Of a DNA stretch of 64,000 nt, positions 55,853 to 64,000 are shown piece after piece. The notes under the pieces were generated by a model. The model saw only the letters and a program-made list of their open reading frames with translations. It was not told the DNA's origin and did not search any database. Positions within the stretch are counted from its first letter, which is position 1; the number at the start of each line of letters is the position of its first letter. Made by a program: the position numbers and the translations under genes. The stretch spans positions 1 through 64,000 of the forward strand of contig CAXBDK010000001.1 of assembly GCA_963974715.1 (NCBI GenBank). The letters are read 5' to 3'. The DNA is from Sediminicola sp963974715. GTDB lineage: Bacteria > Bacteroidota > Bacteroidia > Flavobacteriales > Flavobacteriaceae.

Positions 55853-56761
55853 TCAATGTTGCCAGCCCTTTAACACCTTAAAGCTGTGCAGCACATGGGG
55901 AAATATGGCATCCATGGATTCCTTGGCCCCATTGGTGGAACCGGGCAGGGCCAGGACAAGCATTTTGCCAACGGTACCGGCCACACTTCTTGACAACATG
56001 GCGTAGGGCATGCGTTGCTGTCCGTAGGTACGGATCGCCTCCTCAATCCCCGGAATCCTTCTGTCCAACAGTGGGAGCAGGGCTTCGGGCGTTATATCCC
56101 TTTCCGAAAGTCCGGTACCCCCCGTAAAGATGAGCACATCCATGTCTTCCTGTACAAAATCCCGGACCTTTTGTTGTATTTCCGAAAGCTCGTCGGGAAT
56201 GATGGTGTAATTGGAAACCGCATGTCCCCAACCTACGAGCTTTTCCATGATCGCCTTTCCGGCCCTATCTTCCTTCCCTCCTTTGGAAATGGTATCGGAA
56301 CAGACTACCACCGCAAATTTTAAAGGGGCCGTAAACAGATCTCGGTAGTCCGATTTCCCCCCCTTTTTTTGCAGCAGTTTAATATGGTGGATCTCCACCT
56401 CCTTATCTATGGGTTTCAGCATGTCATAGATATTAAGGGCCACCAAACTGGCTCCATGCATGGCCTCTACCTCCACGCCCGTTTTATAAATGGTCTTTAC
56501 GGTAACCAGCACCGTAATTTCCAGTCCGTTTATTTCATAGTCGACCGAGGTGAACTCAATGGGCATGGGATGACAGTCGGGCAAAAGGTCCGAAGTCTTT
56601 TTTACCCCCAACAGTCCCACCGCCCTACTGGCGGAAAACACATCTCCCTTGGGAACCTGTTGGTTTCGGATGGCCTCTATGGTATTTGGGGATCCCACTT
56701 TTACCACTGCCTGGGCGGTGGCGATCCTCAAGGTCGTATTTTTATGGGTTATATCTACCAT
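55853..56761 (-). CDS. Bifunctional MoaC-MoaB fusion (molybdenum cofactor biosynthesis)
   Basis: 302 aa. N-terminal MoaC (1-150): KGDVFSASRAVGLLGVKKTS, DCHPMP and GVEVEAMHGASLVALNIYDM, making cyclic pyranopterin from the MoaA product. C-terminal MoaB/MogA (about 160-300): VVCSDTISKGGKEDRAG and FTGGTGLSERDITPEA, adenylating molybdopterin. Such MoaCB fusions are common in Bacteroidetes. Last gene of the run Met8 / MoeA / MoaE / MoaCB; three bases separate it from MoaE. Confidence 0.95.
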   Translation of the reverse strand: MVDITHKNTTLRIATAQAVVKVGSPNTIEAIRNQQVPKGDVFSASRAVGLLGVKKTSDLLPDCHPMPIEFTSVDYEINGLEITVLVTVKTIYKTGVEVEAMHGASLVALNIYDMLKPIDKEVEIHHIKLLQKKGGKSDYRDLFTAPLKFAVVVCSDTISKGGKEDRAGKAIMEKLVGWGHAVSNYTIIPDELSEIQQKVRDFVQEDMDVLIFTGGTGLSERDITPEALLPLLDRRIPGIEEAIRTYGQQRMPYAMLSRSVAGTVGKMLVLALPGSTNGAKESMDAIFPHVLHSFKVLKGWQH

Positions 56762-56764
56762 GGC

Positions 56765-57208
56765 TCAACTGTTTACTTTCCATTGGTAACTCTGGTCACC
56801 AAAAAGTTCCTTTCCAAATATGGGCACTTGGCCCTTTATTTCTTCCACAATGTACCGTATGGCATCAAAGGCATCCTTTCTGTGGGGGGAGGAAACGAAT
56901 ACGAAGAGGCAGAGTTCCCCGGCTTTTACCGTTCCCAGGCTATGGTAAATATGCATACAGTTAAGGTTGAACTTCTCAAAGGCATCTTCTTTGATATCGT
57001 GGAATTTTTGGTTCGCCATTTCCTCATAGGCGGTATATTCTATGCCCTCCACGGTTTTACCATCGATCACATCGGCCCTGACCTGTCCCAAAAAGATATC
57101 ATGGGCCCCGATACCCGTCTTTGTCTGGTGCTTTGCGATGGCTTCCCCTATAAATACAGGGGATATGGGTCCATTTACAAATGCGTTCCTTATGTCCTTC
57201 CTTTCCAT
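56765..57208 (-). CDS. moaE: Molybdopterin synthase large subunit MoaE
   Basis: 147 aa. Seen: FLGQVRADVIDGKTVEGIEYTAYEEMA, CMHIYHSLGTVKAGELCLFVFVSSPHRKDAF and PIFGKELF with the Lys used for sulfur transfer. The ATG at 57208 is preferred over a GTG at 57214. The small subunit MoaD is not in the window. Confidence 0.95.
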   Translation of the reverse strand: MERKDIRNAFVNGPISPVFIGEAIAKHQTKTGIGAHDIFLGQVRADVIDGKTVEGIEYTAYEEMANQKFHDIKEDAFEKFNLNCMHIYHSLGTVKAGELCLFVFVSSPHRKDAFDAIRYIVEEIKGQVPIFGKELFGDQSYQWKVNS

Positions 57209-57375
57209 TGTCACTTTTTGTAGTTCTTTTTTAAAAGATCTTAAAGATAATCAGATTCCCGGTAGCTACCTAACCGTAAGGGCGACTCTTGTTGGTACCC
57301 TTGAAGAGGGTCTGTATTGGCGGTACGTACAATAGGCAGGGGCATGGAGCGGGAAACCCGGGAGCATCATACTGC

Positions 57376-58569
57376 TCATTTAGTGAGTAAAAAGATATGT
57401 ACCAAATCCCCTTTTTCCACCTTGGCAACGGTTTCCGGAACAAATATAAGGGCATTGGCACGACCAAAGGCCTGAAATCCGAAGAGGCCTTGTTCGTATA
57501 GGGGGGCAACGCTCCCATCTTCCCCGTAGATGCCGGTCAAAAACTGTGCCCTGCCCACGGTATTTTCTATGGCGGCACTACAATTTGCTTTTAAGTGCCG
57601 CAATCCATTACCTGCCAAACCCATATACTTTTGTAGCAAAGGAAGGGCATAGATATAAAAGCAGCTAAGGGCCGCTGTGGGATTGCCGGGCAGTGCGAGG
57701 ACCGACTTTCGTTCCCTTGCCCCAAAAAATAAGGGCTTCCCCGGTTTTTGGCGTACCTTATGAAAAAGCCCCTCCACTTGTAGTTCTTTAAGGGCCGTAT
57801 ATACATGATCGTATTGGCCGACCGATATTCCCCCATTTATCAGCAGCACGTCATTGGCCTGCAGGGCTTGGGAAAGAATGGTACAAGTGGCGGAAAGATT
57901 ATCGGTGGCATGGTAATTCAAAATTTCCGTAATGCCCATTTCCACCAGGGCGGCCCGTAGCATTTGGGAATTCCCTTCATAGATCTGTGCGGGCCCAAGT
58001 TTCTTGCCTGCCGTCACCAGTTCGTTGCCCGTGGTTACGATCCCCACTTTTGGTTTTCTATGGACGGAGATGGTATGAAGGCCCATTCCTGCCAAAAAGC
58101 CGATCGCCGCCGGTGTGAGCAGGGCACCTTTGGGCAGGGCCAATGATCCTTTTTTTACCTGCTCTCCCTGTGATTTAATATGGGTCTTTGTATCGGTGGG
58201 ACCCACCATGCCAACCGTGCCGTTGCCCGGTTGTATATTTTCCTGTACAATTATCCTGTTGGCAGTTGCCGGCACCCGCGCACCCGTATATATGCGAACC
58301 GCTTCCCCGGGACGTGGTTCAAGTGGACTTACTTCCCCGGCAATTACCTCTCCGATCACCCTGAATTCGCTCTCCCCATTTTCGTGGACTGCATATCCGT
58401 CCATGGCGGCTTGCCTAAAAGGAGGTTGGTCCAAAGGGCAGATCATGTCTTGCGAAAGAACGCTGCCTATCGCCTTTTGTAAGGTCACTTCTATGGTTTC
58501 CAAGGGGATTTCGTGCCCTGCCATTATCTGCAGGGCCCTTTCTACCGAAACCATCCTTTCTTCCGCCAT
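57376..58569 (-). CDS. moeA: Molybdopterin molybdenumtransferase MoeA
   Basis: 397 aa, inserts molybdate into adenylated molybdopterin. Seen: N-terminal PPFRQAAMDGYAV, GKKLGPAQIYEGNSQML, NGGISVGQYDHV and ALPGNPTAALSCFYIYALP. Full length. One base separates its start from the stop of the siroheme gene, so they are one transcript. Confidence 0.95.
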   Translation of the reverse strand: MAEERMVSVERALQIMAGHEIPLETIEVTLQKAIGSVLSQDMICPLDQPPFRQAAMDGYAVHENGESEFRVIGEVIAGEVSPLEPRPGEAVRIYTGARVPATANRIIVQENIQPGNGTVGMVGPTDTKTHIKSQGEQVKKGSLALPKGALLTPAAIGFLAGMGLHTISVHRKPKVGIVTTGNELVTAGKKLGPAQIYEGNSQMLRAALVEMGITEILNYHATDNLSATCTILSQALQANDVLLINGGISVGQYDHVYTALKELQVEGLFHKVRQKPGKPLFFGARERKSVLALPGNPTAALSCFYIYALPLLQKYMGLAGNGLRHLKANCSAAIENTVGRAQFLTGIYGEDGSVAPLYEQGLFGFQAFGRANALIFVPETVAKVEKGDLVHIFLLTK

Positions 58570-58570
58570 A

Positions 58571-59176
58571 TCAAGCTTGATCTTTGGGCTTTTTATCTAC
58601 AAGGCCCTTGGTGAATTCGTTCAAGGTCTCCACTTTTTGTTCAAAATCGCCCTTTATGGTCTTTCTGTATTCGTTCAGGTTTTTTACCAGGTCATCAATG
58701 TTGTCCGGCAGCACATCCTCAAAAAACTGCCGCAAGCGTTTTGCCGTGGTAGGGGATTTTCCGTTGGTGGAAATGGCAACTTTTACGTTGCCCTTGGTGA
58801 CGATACCTCCCATGTAAAAATCGCAGAATGGAGGATTATCGGCCACATTCACCAAGATGGACCTGGCCCTGCAGTCGTGGTATACCTGTTCGTTTACGGC
58901 GGTGTTGTCCGTAGTGGCCACTACCATATGTTTGCCATCCAAGTATTTTTCCTCATAGGCCCCGTACGTTATTTCCACATGGTGTCTTTGTGCAAGTGCA
59001 AGTGTTTCGTCCAAATAGTCTATCGATACCATCCTGACCTGGGCGTTGGGACTTGATTTTAACAAGAAGGTCAATTTTTCGAGTCCCACGTTCCCACCGC
59101 CAACGATCAGTATATGTAACTGGGAGACCTTTAAGAAAATGGGATATAGTTCGTTCTTTTCCATAAGTTTTGTCAT
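58571..59176 (-). CDS. Precorrin-2 dehydrogenase / sirohydrochlorin ferrochelatase (CysG N-domain, Met8-like)
   Basis: 201 aa with start at 59176 (a second ATG at 59164 is possible); a longer frame to 59338 crosses the repeat and is discarded. Rossmann motif HILIVGGGNVGLEK then NPPFCDFYMGGIVTKGNVKVAISTNGKSP typical of siroheme synthases. Makes siroheme, the cofactor of nitrite/sulfite reductases. Linked with MoeA, MoaE and MoaCB: a nitrate/nitrite assimilation set. Confidence 0.93.
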   Translation of the reverse strand: MTKLMEKNELYPIFLKVSQLHILIVGGGNVGLEKLTFLLKSSPNAQVRMVSIDYLDETLALAQRHHVEITYGAYEEKYLDGKHMVVATTDNTAVNEQVYHDCRARSILVNVADNPPFCDFYMGGIVTKGNVKVAISTNGKSPTTAKRLRQFFEDVLPDNIDDLVKNLNEYRKTIKGDFEQKVETLNEFTKGLVDKKPKDQA

Positions 59177-59208
59177 TAAGTGGTATTTATTATGATCCAA
59201 CGCCTGTC

Positions 59209-59250
59209 CGCCAGAGGCGGAGGTGGGCCTGCGTCGAAATGTTATTTTAT
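59209..59250 (+). repeat. Dispersed intergenic repeat, head-plus-middle copy
   Basis: CCGCCAGAGGCGGAGGTGGG then CCTGCGTCGAAATGTTATTTT, matching 9424-9465. Confidence 0.65.
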
Positions 59251-59324
59251 CCCGTTGTGCATTTTGATTTAGAGTAAAAACTTCTGGACAGCAGTAAAAT
59301 GAAGTGTCCACAGATGAAATTATC

Positions 59325-59516
59325 ATGCACAGCTTCAAGGCAAATTACGGGAAAATATTGAAAGTACCCGAACAAATATCTAGGGGAAACCCGTTGCCCT
59401 ATCAAAGGCGCAAGCCTCTTTTGGCCGACACCGAGGTTATGGCCACCGACCCCACGCCCGATCATCTTGGTACCAAAGGGCCTTTGTCCCTTTATAGAAC
59501 GAAGCCTTTAGAATAG
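59325..59516 (+). CDS. Doubtful small protein, 63 aa
   Basis: ATG-started frame with codon choice like real genes, basic and Pro-rich (PYQRRKPLLADTEVMATDP). No family recognised and no clear promoter; may be a fragment carried with the variable segment. Confidence 0.25.
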   Translation: MHSFKANYGKILKVPEQISRGNPLPYQRRKPLLADTEVMATDPTPDHLGTKGPLSLYRTKPLE

Positions 59517-59601
59517 ATGGCCTTCGAGCCGTACCCGTGCTATGATCACTTCCTTCTGTGGGCCTTTCATATGTATTTTTAAACGCTTTTATAGGTAGTA
59601 C

Positions 59602-59722
59602 ATACGCTATGTATTCATTATAGATATATCATATACACGACATAGATTCGGTATAGATACGGCATACATTCGGTATAGATTCGGTATAGATACGGCATAC
59701 ATACGGTATAGGTACGGTATAG
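59602..59722 (+). repeat. Tandem repeat of 11-bp units
   Basis: Seven clear 11-mers from 59646 to 59722, each close to ATTCGGTATAG or ATACGGCATAC, preceded by about four degenerate copies back to 59602. The order of units is ATTCGG/ATACGG types mixed. Unit length is near one helical turn. It lies 57 bases ahead of the frameshifted gene below. Confidence 0.9.
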
Positions 59723-59778
59723 TATAGAGATATTTCTACTTTTTCTACCACTTTGGTATAACTTAAAAATGAGCTATT

Positions 59779-60518
59779 ATGGCACGTATCGGAAGTCTGT
59801 TCATTATTACGGGCAGATTGGGAGAGACCGATTTTTATGTGGATGTGGGGGGCATGCTCCCAAGGCGGCCGGCAGCAAACGATAAAATAACTGGAAGTTT
59901 GGCCATGTTCCGGGGCAAAGTCGGTATCCATGGGGCTTTACGGCCATATTATGTTGGTATAAGGGGCGGAAGGACCCATTACGGAATGGTGGGCATGTTT
60001 ATCCAGGTCAAGGAACGGGATCGAGGGGAGCGTACCATGGAATCAGGGCCGGCCCCTACCGATGGCCTGCGCATACTGTCCTCTTATACGTATCCGAAGG
60101 CCTATTTCCTTTACGGGGCTATGGGGTGCCAATTTAGGATGAATCGGGCCCCGCGGCATTGTGCCTTTCCCAATCTTGGTCCGGCAATCACCGTATTTCC
60201 CGAAGGAACGACCTATTTAGGTCTACGGTTTGGGATCGTATTCATGGACCTTGCACAGATAATCGCCCACTTTTTCCCGCAGGGGAGTATCTTCTTTCGC
60301 AAAAGGCAGGCCCCGGGCCGCTGACCCTGGCACTGTCCTCCCCCGTGGAGGGCAAGGGCGGGCGTATCGGTTTTTCTTGGATACGTTTTTATCAGGAAGT
60401 AAATGGGGCATACCACATACTAGGGGCGGGCAGGGGTGCTGCGGTCGTAGGGTGTATGTTAAAAGCCGTCGGCCCGAGTGAACTTTCAGAGGATTTTTGT
60501 TTCTGTAACCGTTTTTAG
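59779..60518 (+). pseudogene. Frameshifted gene of a Bacteroidetes MAR...FY-type hypothetical family
   Basis: The first frame (59779-60324) begins MARIGSLFIITGRLGETDFY; the second (from about 60300 to the stop at 60518) contains LTLALSSPVEG and FYQEVNGAYHILGAG. From memory these match the start (MARxxG...LG..xFY) and end (FYQEVNG.xY.L..G) of an uncharacterised Bacteroidetes family of about 220-250 aa. Joined they give about 246 aa, so a single-base shift near 60290-60320 breaks the gene, or the read contains an error. Function unknown. Confidence 0.55.
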
Positions 60519-61008
60519 CCTGAAATACAAGTACTTGATAATGAGGTGATTTAAACTTTTCCCTATTGGCTAAAAAATTCCCCTTGTTGTGCCAGTGTGC
60601 CACCTGTCCCCTTCAATAAAAAGAGGCCCATTCCACCTTCACTGGCATTTTGGGGACTTTTTTTCCAGTAAATCCCCATCAAATCCCTTGCCATCAATAT
60701 AGATTACCAAGCTCAGGAGATTTTCTTTAAAGGTAATGGTTCCCAAGATAAAATTGGCATCAGTAACCCCAATAATCATTATCGTAAGACAATGGTCATA
60801 AGAGCTTCAGATGACAGAGGGCTCCCTTTCCTTACCCCAAAATACTTTTGCTGCAGAAGAACTTCATTCTCTTTAATGGGTCTAAAAAAGGTCTAGATTT
60901 CGATTGCCTGTTTAAATGATGCGTGGTCCTTATCTTAAAGAGCACTTCGTTCTGCCTGGGGTTAGTTGATGAATACCGTTTTGGTGCCCTGGTTCCGCCT
61001 TTGGGGGG
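60519..61008. other. 490-bp gap with possible minus-strand coding remnants
   Basis: No intact gene. Minus-strand pieces such as NEVLLQQKYFGVRKGSPLSS and MARDLMGIYWKKSPQNASEG look protein-like but lie in different frames with stops between. Not recognised; probably decayed sequence. Confidence 0.3.
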
Positions 61009-61599
61009 CTACTCCTGTAAAGCCTTGCCCACCAAGGCAAGGGTGGTCTCCGACAAAGGCAGTTCCATTGCGGCCCCATGCCCTTTCGCAGACATTTTGC
61101 GCCATGTTTTTTGTAGGATGTCGATCAATTTTTCCGCTTCGTATTTCTGGGCAAAAGGTTCAAAATAGTATTCGAGGAACACCAGGCAGATCACATCTTC
61201 CAGAATTTGGGTCTCCTCGTTTTTTTTGAGCTGTTTTTTTTCGAGAAGAAATGCCACCTTATCGATGGTATCCTGGTCATAACCCACCAACTTTAGGAGT
61301 TCCCCAGCTTTTTCGGCATGGAATTTTTTTAGGTCCTGTCGCCATTTTAGGTATCCCGCCCTGTTCATTTCATAGGAATCCCGGGGAATTTCCCATCGTC
61401 GTATATGTTGGCAGCGGGCCGTCAATTGCAGGGCTTCCGAAGCGTTCGGTTCAAAGATGTTGAGCCTTTCCGTCATGCGGATGGCGTACAGCACTTCTTT
61501 TGCATAGGTCTTTCCCTGAAAAATTTCCTTGTTGGGATCTTCCGCATTTGCCTTATCGAACAGATCAAAGGCCTTTTGTAATTTATTGGATTTTGCCAT
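61009..61599 (-). CDS. DUF4202 domain-containing protein
   Basis: 196 aa, soluble, helical. Matches DUF4202 by overall sequence: KLQKAFDLFDKANAEDPN start, LTARCQHIRRWEIPRDSYEMNRAGYLKWR core with His/Arg residues, and LVFLEYYFEPFAQKYEA. The core suggests an HD-like metal site (inference). The ATG at 61599 is used because the longest frame starts with TTG at 61620. DUF4202 genes often accompany nitrite-reductase genes in flavobacteria; here it follows a decayed nirD by 23 bp. Confidence 0.88.
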   Translation of the reverse strand: MAKSNKLQKAFDLFDKANAEDPNKEIFQGKTYAKEVLYAIRMTERLNIFEPNASEALQLTARCQHIRRWEIPRDSYEMNRAGYLKWRQDLKKFHAEKAGELLKLVGYDQDTIDKVAFLLEKKQLKKNEETQILEDVICLVFLEYYFEPFAQKYEAEKLIDILQKTWRKMSAKGHGAAMELPLSETTLALVGKALQE

Positions 61600-61622
61600 C
61601 ATTGGTGCGGTTTGTCCCAAAG

Positions 61623-61966
61623 CTATTCAGAAAAACCAATATACACAAAACCATCCTCGATTTTCACGGGATACGTGGCAATCTTCTCTAGCTGTCCGTT
61701 TAAATTTTCCCCTGTTTTTAGGGAGAAGGTACTTTTATGCAGGGGACAGGCAACTTTGGGAATTCCCATTTCCTCCCCGATCATTCCTCGCGATAGTACC
61801 ATTTCCATTTTATGGGGGCAAAGGTTTTGGCAGGCATAGCAGGTCCCTTCCCTGCTACAATTAAATGCGGCGATCTGTTTGTTTCCATATTTTACACAGG
61901 CGCGCCCCATTTTTGGAAAATTTGGAAACTTCCGCCGCCCTGAACCAAACAGTGGCCTCACGAAAC
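61623..61966 (-). pseudogene. nirD: Decayed nitrite reductase small subunit (nirD)
   Basis: The C-terminal frame carries a Rieske-type [2Fe-2S] domain: ACVKYGNKQIAAFN, NLCPHKMEMVLSRGMIG and ACPLHKSTFSL, ending YIGFSE, as in NirD. The expected N-terminus, TVWFRAAEVSKFSKNGA, is encoded just upstream in another frame; one extra base around 61900-61906 (GCGCGCC) separates them. No start codon is available in that N-terminal frame. An intact 146-codon frame from 62063 exists but its first 45 residues are not NirD-like. So the gene is broken, unless the base is a read error. Confidence 0.65.
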
Positions 61967-62066
61967 CTATGCCCGTCCGGTATGTGATGGCCCCTTGGAG
62001 AACTTTATCGGGATAGTCATGGCAGTAAGGGCCTAAAAGATGGTAGGGAAAAAACCCATCCACAAA

Positions 62067-64000
62067 TTATTCGATCCATACAAACTGGGTAAATGCCCCA
62101 TTGGCCGCCACATCCCATACTTCCAAACGGACCCATTTTTTACCTTGGAGGTCTACGTTAAAGACAAATTCCTTTTCCCCGAAGGCTTCCGTATCCTTTA
62201 AGTCCATCCGTTGACGGTACACTTCCTTTCCATCCCCGGAAACGATTTCCACGAAATTTAAGGGAAATGTCCAATGTATCCCCACTTTAACTTCTGACTT
62301 TCCCCTGCCGTTCAAGGCCACCGTTTCTCCCGATCCTTTACCGTTTACCGTATACTTAGGCAGTAATACCTCGCCGGTGGTCACAAAAAACTTCCCCTTT
62401 TCCATGGCATCCAAAACAGGCTGCCAACCATCCTTGAATTTTGGAAGTTCCTCCATTTGAAGGTAATTGATGTTCATATTGGCGTACAGCTCGTATCCCG
62501 GTTCCAATTTAAACAGGTCGGCCTCGCCGATCACGTATTTCTTCTGGCCCCAATTGGCCATATCGTCCATAACATCCAGGACCCTTTTGCCCAAGCGCTC
62601 TTGGGAGAGGTCGGCGGGCATGGATTTCCAGGCAGCTCCCAAAAACCGGTCCGACCTAAAAAACGCTTCGTCCTTATATTGGTCCGGAAACCCTGTGGAA
62701 CCTTTTATTCTGGCATGGGCGGTCCACGCCAGTCCGTTTTCCAGTTCCAAAAGTTTCAACATTTCCTCCTTATTTCCCACCCGATAGACCTTCCCATAGG
62801 TAGGATCGGTTTCCACAAAGGGATCATCTTCCTCCCTGGACATGATCCAATGTACGGGCTTTGGGAAAAGATTCATCCAATGCCCTCCAAAATGGCTGTT
62901 GGGCTCTTCCCCGGGCAACATGAGAAAATCGCCCCCGGAGAGCCTTTCGCATTCCTCGAACATTTTTTGGAATTCCTCCAGTCGCCTAGGGCCCTCATCC
63001 CATGGGTTTCCCGCCAGGTGGAACTCTCCCAGATGCATTATGTTGACACCCGTATTCCGAAGCGCCTTAACGTGTCCGGGAATTTCGGGCAAGGGTTTAT
63101 GGGTGAGCACATCCGCGATATGCTCCGTATGGAAATGGCTCGCCATGGTATAATGACCGGGCAGTGGCCTATAAAAATCGGCATTTGTAAACCGCTTTAC
63201 TTCTTGAAGGGCCTTACCATCCTTTTCCTCACTTAGTACCACAAAGAAATTAAGACGTTGCTCGGTACCGGGAGGGGCATTGAACCAGGGTACATGCCTG
63301 CGGTCGCCCAATAGGTCCTGACGTATCCCTATACCAAATTCGGGCAACATTTCCCTATAGTTGCGGCCGTACCAAGTGTACTTGAGGTTATAGGCATTGT
63401 CCAAAGGATAGAAGTATTGGTGGGGCGGGGGAAAGACAGCCAAGCTGCCCGTGGTGGTCTCGCCAATTATGGTCCTGTATTTTACGGCCACATTTTTACT
63501 GTCGGTCCGTTCGATATTGGTGGCACTTTCCAAATACCCTTCCGGATCTGCCCAAAAAATTTCTTCCCATTCCGTTTTGCTCCCCGTTAAGCCAGCGTCG
63601 TAAATAATGGCCTTGGCATCCTCTTGGGTGGACACCACGGCGGCCATATTCAACAAGGGGCTCCCATTGAACAAGGTCAGTTCCAAGGTTCCCTTAAAAT
63701 TGCCCGCTTTTACGTCCCCCATCACGATTCGGGTCCTGGACCCTTCGCTCAGCACCTTTACTTGGCGAATATCCCTTACAACGGTGTGGGCCTTATAGGG
63801 GCGGTATGCGGTAACATCGAAAAAAATGTTCCATCCCCCGCGTTTTTCCAGGTCCCGTATTCCTTCGGTAAGGATAAATTGGGGGTCAAGACCGGTGGCG
63901 ATCTCTTTCCAAAGTCCCTTCTTTTGCAATTGTATACTTTTAAAAAGCGGGTTCCCCGCTGTAAGATCTATGAAAAGCTTTCCCGTTGCATCGGTTCCGG
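62067..64000 (-). CDS. CehA/McbA-type (PHP-like) metallohydrolase, 5' end outside window
   Basis: At least 643 codons; the frame stays open to the right edge, with residues such as GTDATGKLFIDLTAGNPLF upstream of the TTG at 63929, so the true start lies beyond. N-terminal part is a beta-sandwich; a PHP-like metal-dependent hydrolase region includes ASHFHTEHIADV, NIMHLGEFHLAGN and TAHARIKGSTGFP with many His residues; C-terminal beta domain ends FVWIE. CehA/McbA relatives hydrolyse phosphate or carbamate esters; the substrate here is unknown. It lies 4 bp upstream of the reading frame carrying nirD. Confidence 0.85.
   Translation of the reverse strand, partial: GTDATGKLFIDLTAGNPLFKSIQLQKKGLWKEIATGLDPQFILTEGIRDLEKRGGWNIFFDVTAYRPYKAHTVVRDIRQVKVLSEGSRTRIVMGDVKAGNFKGTLELTLFNGSPLLNMAAVVSTQEDAKAIIYDAGLTGSKTEWEEIFWADPEGYLESATNIERTDSKNVAVKYRTIIGETTTGSLAVFPPPHQYFYPLDNAYNLKYTWYGRNYREMLPEFGIGIRQDLLGDRRHVPWFNAPPGTEQRLNFFVVLSEEKDGKALQEVKRFTNADFYRPLPGHYTMASHFHTEHIADVLTHKPLPEIPGHVKALRNTGVNIMHLGEFHLAGNPWDEGPRRLEEFQKMFEECERLSGGDFLMLPGEEPNSHFGGHWMNLFPKPVHWIMSREEDDPFVETDPTYGKVYRVGNKEEMLKLLELENGLAWTAHARIKGSTGFPDQYKDEAFFRSDRFLGAAWKSMPADLSQERLGKRVLDVMDDMANWGQKKYVIGEADLFKLEPGYELYANMNINYLQMEELPKFKDGWQPVLDAMEKGKFFVTTGEVLLPKYTVNGKGSGETVALNGRGKSEVKVGIHWTFPLNFVEIVSGDGKEVYRQRMDLKDTEAFGEKEFVFNVDLQGKKWVRLEVWDVAANGAFTQFVWIE

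Larger units (their letters stand above)
59177..59778. other. Variable intergenic segment
   Basis: About 600 bases holding a dispersed repeat, a doubtful small frame at 59325 and the 11-bp tandem array. It interrupts an otherwise tight run of assimilation genes, as would an insertion or deletion scar. Confidence 0.45.

Noticed and set aside
56369..57223. Long plus-strand reading frame of 284 codons opposite MoaCB and MoaE
   Set aside because: It lies antisense to two well-recognised genes and has no family features; a shadow of their codon usage.
58115..59056. Plus-strand frame of 313 codons opposite MoeA and the siroheme gene
   Set aside because: Antisense shadow of clear MoeA and Met8-like coding sequence.
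59602..59722. CRISPR array
   Set aside because: Units are 11 bp and contiguous with no spacers, and no cas genes are present.
60223..60603. Minus-strand 126-codon frame
   Set aside because: Overlaps the frameshifted MAR-type gene on the other strand and shows no protein-like pattern.
62457..63236. Plus-strand frame of 259 codons inside the PHP-like hydrolase
   Set aside because: Antisense to a gene with clear domain motifs; no own start context or family.

Overview
The window is chromosomal DNA of a marine-type Flavobacteriaceae bacterium (Bacteroidota; Maribacter/Zobellia-like by feel, not proven). The grounds are three TonB-dependent receptors, two SusC/SusD pairs, a FecR/ECF-sigma switch, many lipoproteins with LxxC lipoboxes, TAnnTTTG-type -7 promoter boxes and nearly absent Shine-Dalgarno sequences. 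No plasmid, phage or insertion-sequence gene was recognised.

Layout. 1-7204: a SusC/SusD importer under FecR and ECF-sigma control, running off the left edge. 7502-18165: housekeeping and accessory genes (ethanolamine-type permease, beta-propeller lactonase, EamA transporter, aldo/keto reductase, YdeP-type molybdoenzyme, nitroreductase, AsmA-like protein), then tRNA-Arg(CCT). 18598-45290: a 27-kb carbohydrate locus. It holds two tandem GH13 proteins with altered active sites, a SusC/SusD pair, a Tat-exported TIM-barrel protein, an FAD/3Fe-4S GMC dehydrogenase with its small subunit, a nucleoside-hydrolase/ThuA fusion, two PQQ-cytochrome c lipoproteins flanking a TonB receptor that resembles the PQQ receptor PqqU/YncD, an AraC regulator, and a five-gene catabolic operon (PhyH oxygenase, TIM-barrel isomerase, Gfo/Idh/MocA dehydrogenase, aldo/keto reductase, creatininase-family hydrolase). 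45513-49665: small envelope proteins, SDR-type threonine dehydrogenase and a protease-RimK fusion. 50184-54579: a tight polyamine operon (arginine decarboxylase, agmatinase, deoxyhypusine-synthase-like protein, acidic protein, RMD1 protein). 55853-64000: molybdenum-cofactor and siroheme genes with a decayed nirD and a DUF4202 gene, interrupted by a variable segment with an 11-bp tandem repeat and a frameshifted gene; a PHP-type hydrolase runs off the right edge.

How it may work together. In the large locus, oligosaccharide would be bound and imported by SusC/SusD, acted on by the GH13 proteins, oxidised in the periplasm by FAD- and PQQ-dependent dehydrogenases feeding cytochrome c, and the keto-sugars or keto-cyclitols isomerised, reduced and ring-opened in the cytoplasm. 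PQQ would be scavenged through the dedicated TonB receptor, since no pqq biosynthesis gene is present in the window. This scheme is inference from gene content and motifs; no substrate is proven.

A dispersed intergenic repeat related to TTGCTCCGAGGTTG occurs at least six times, always in short gaps next to genes.
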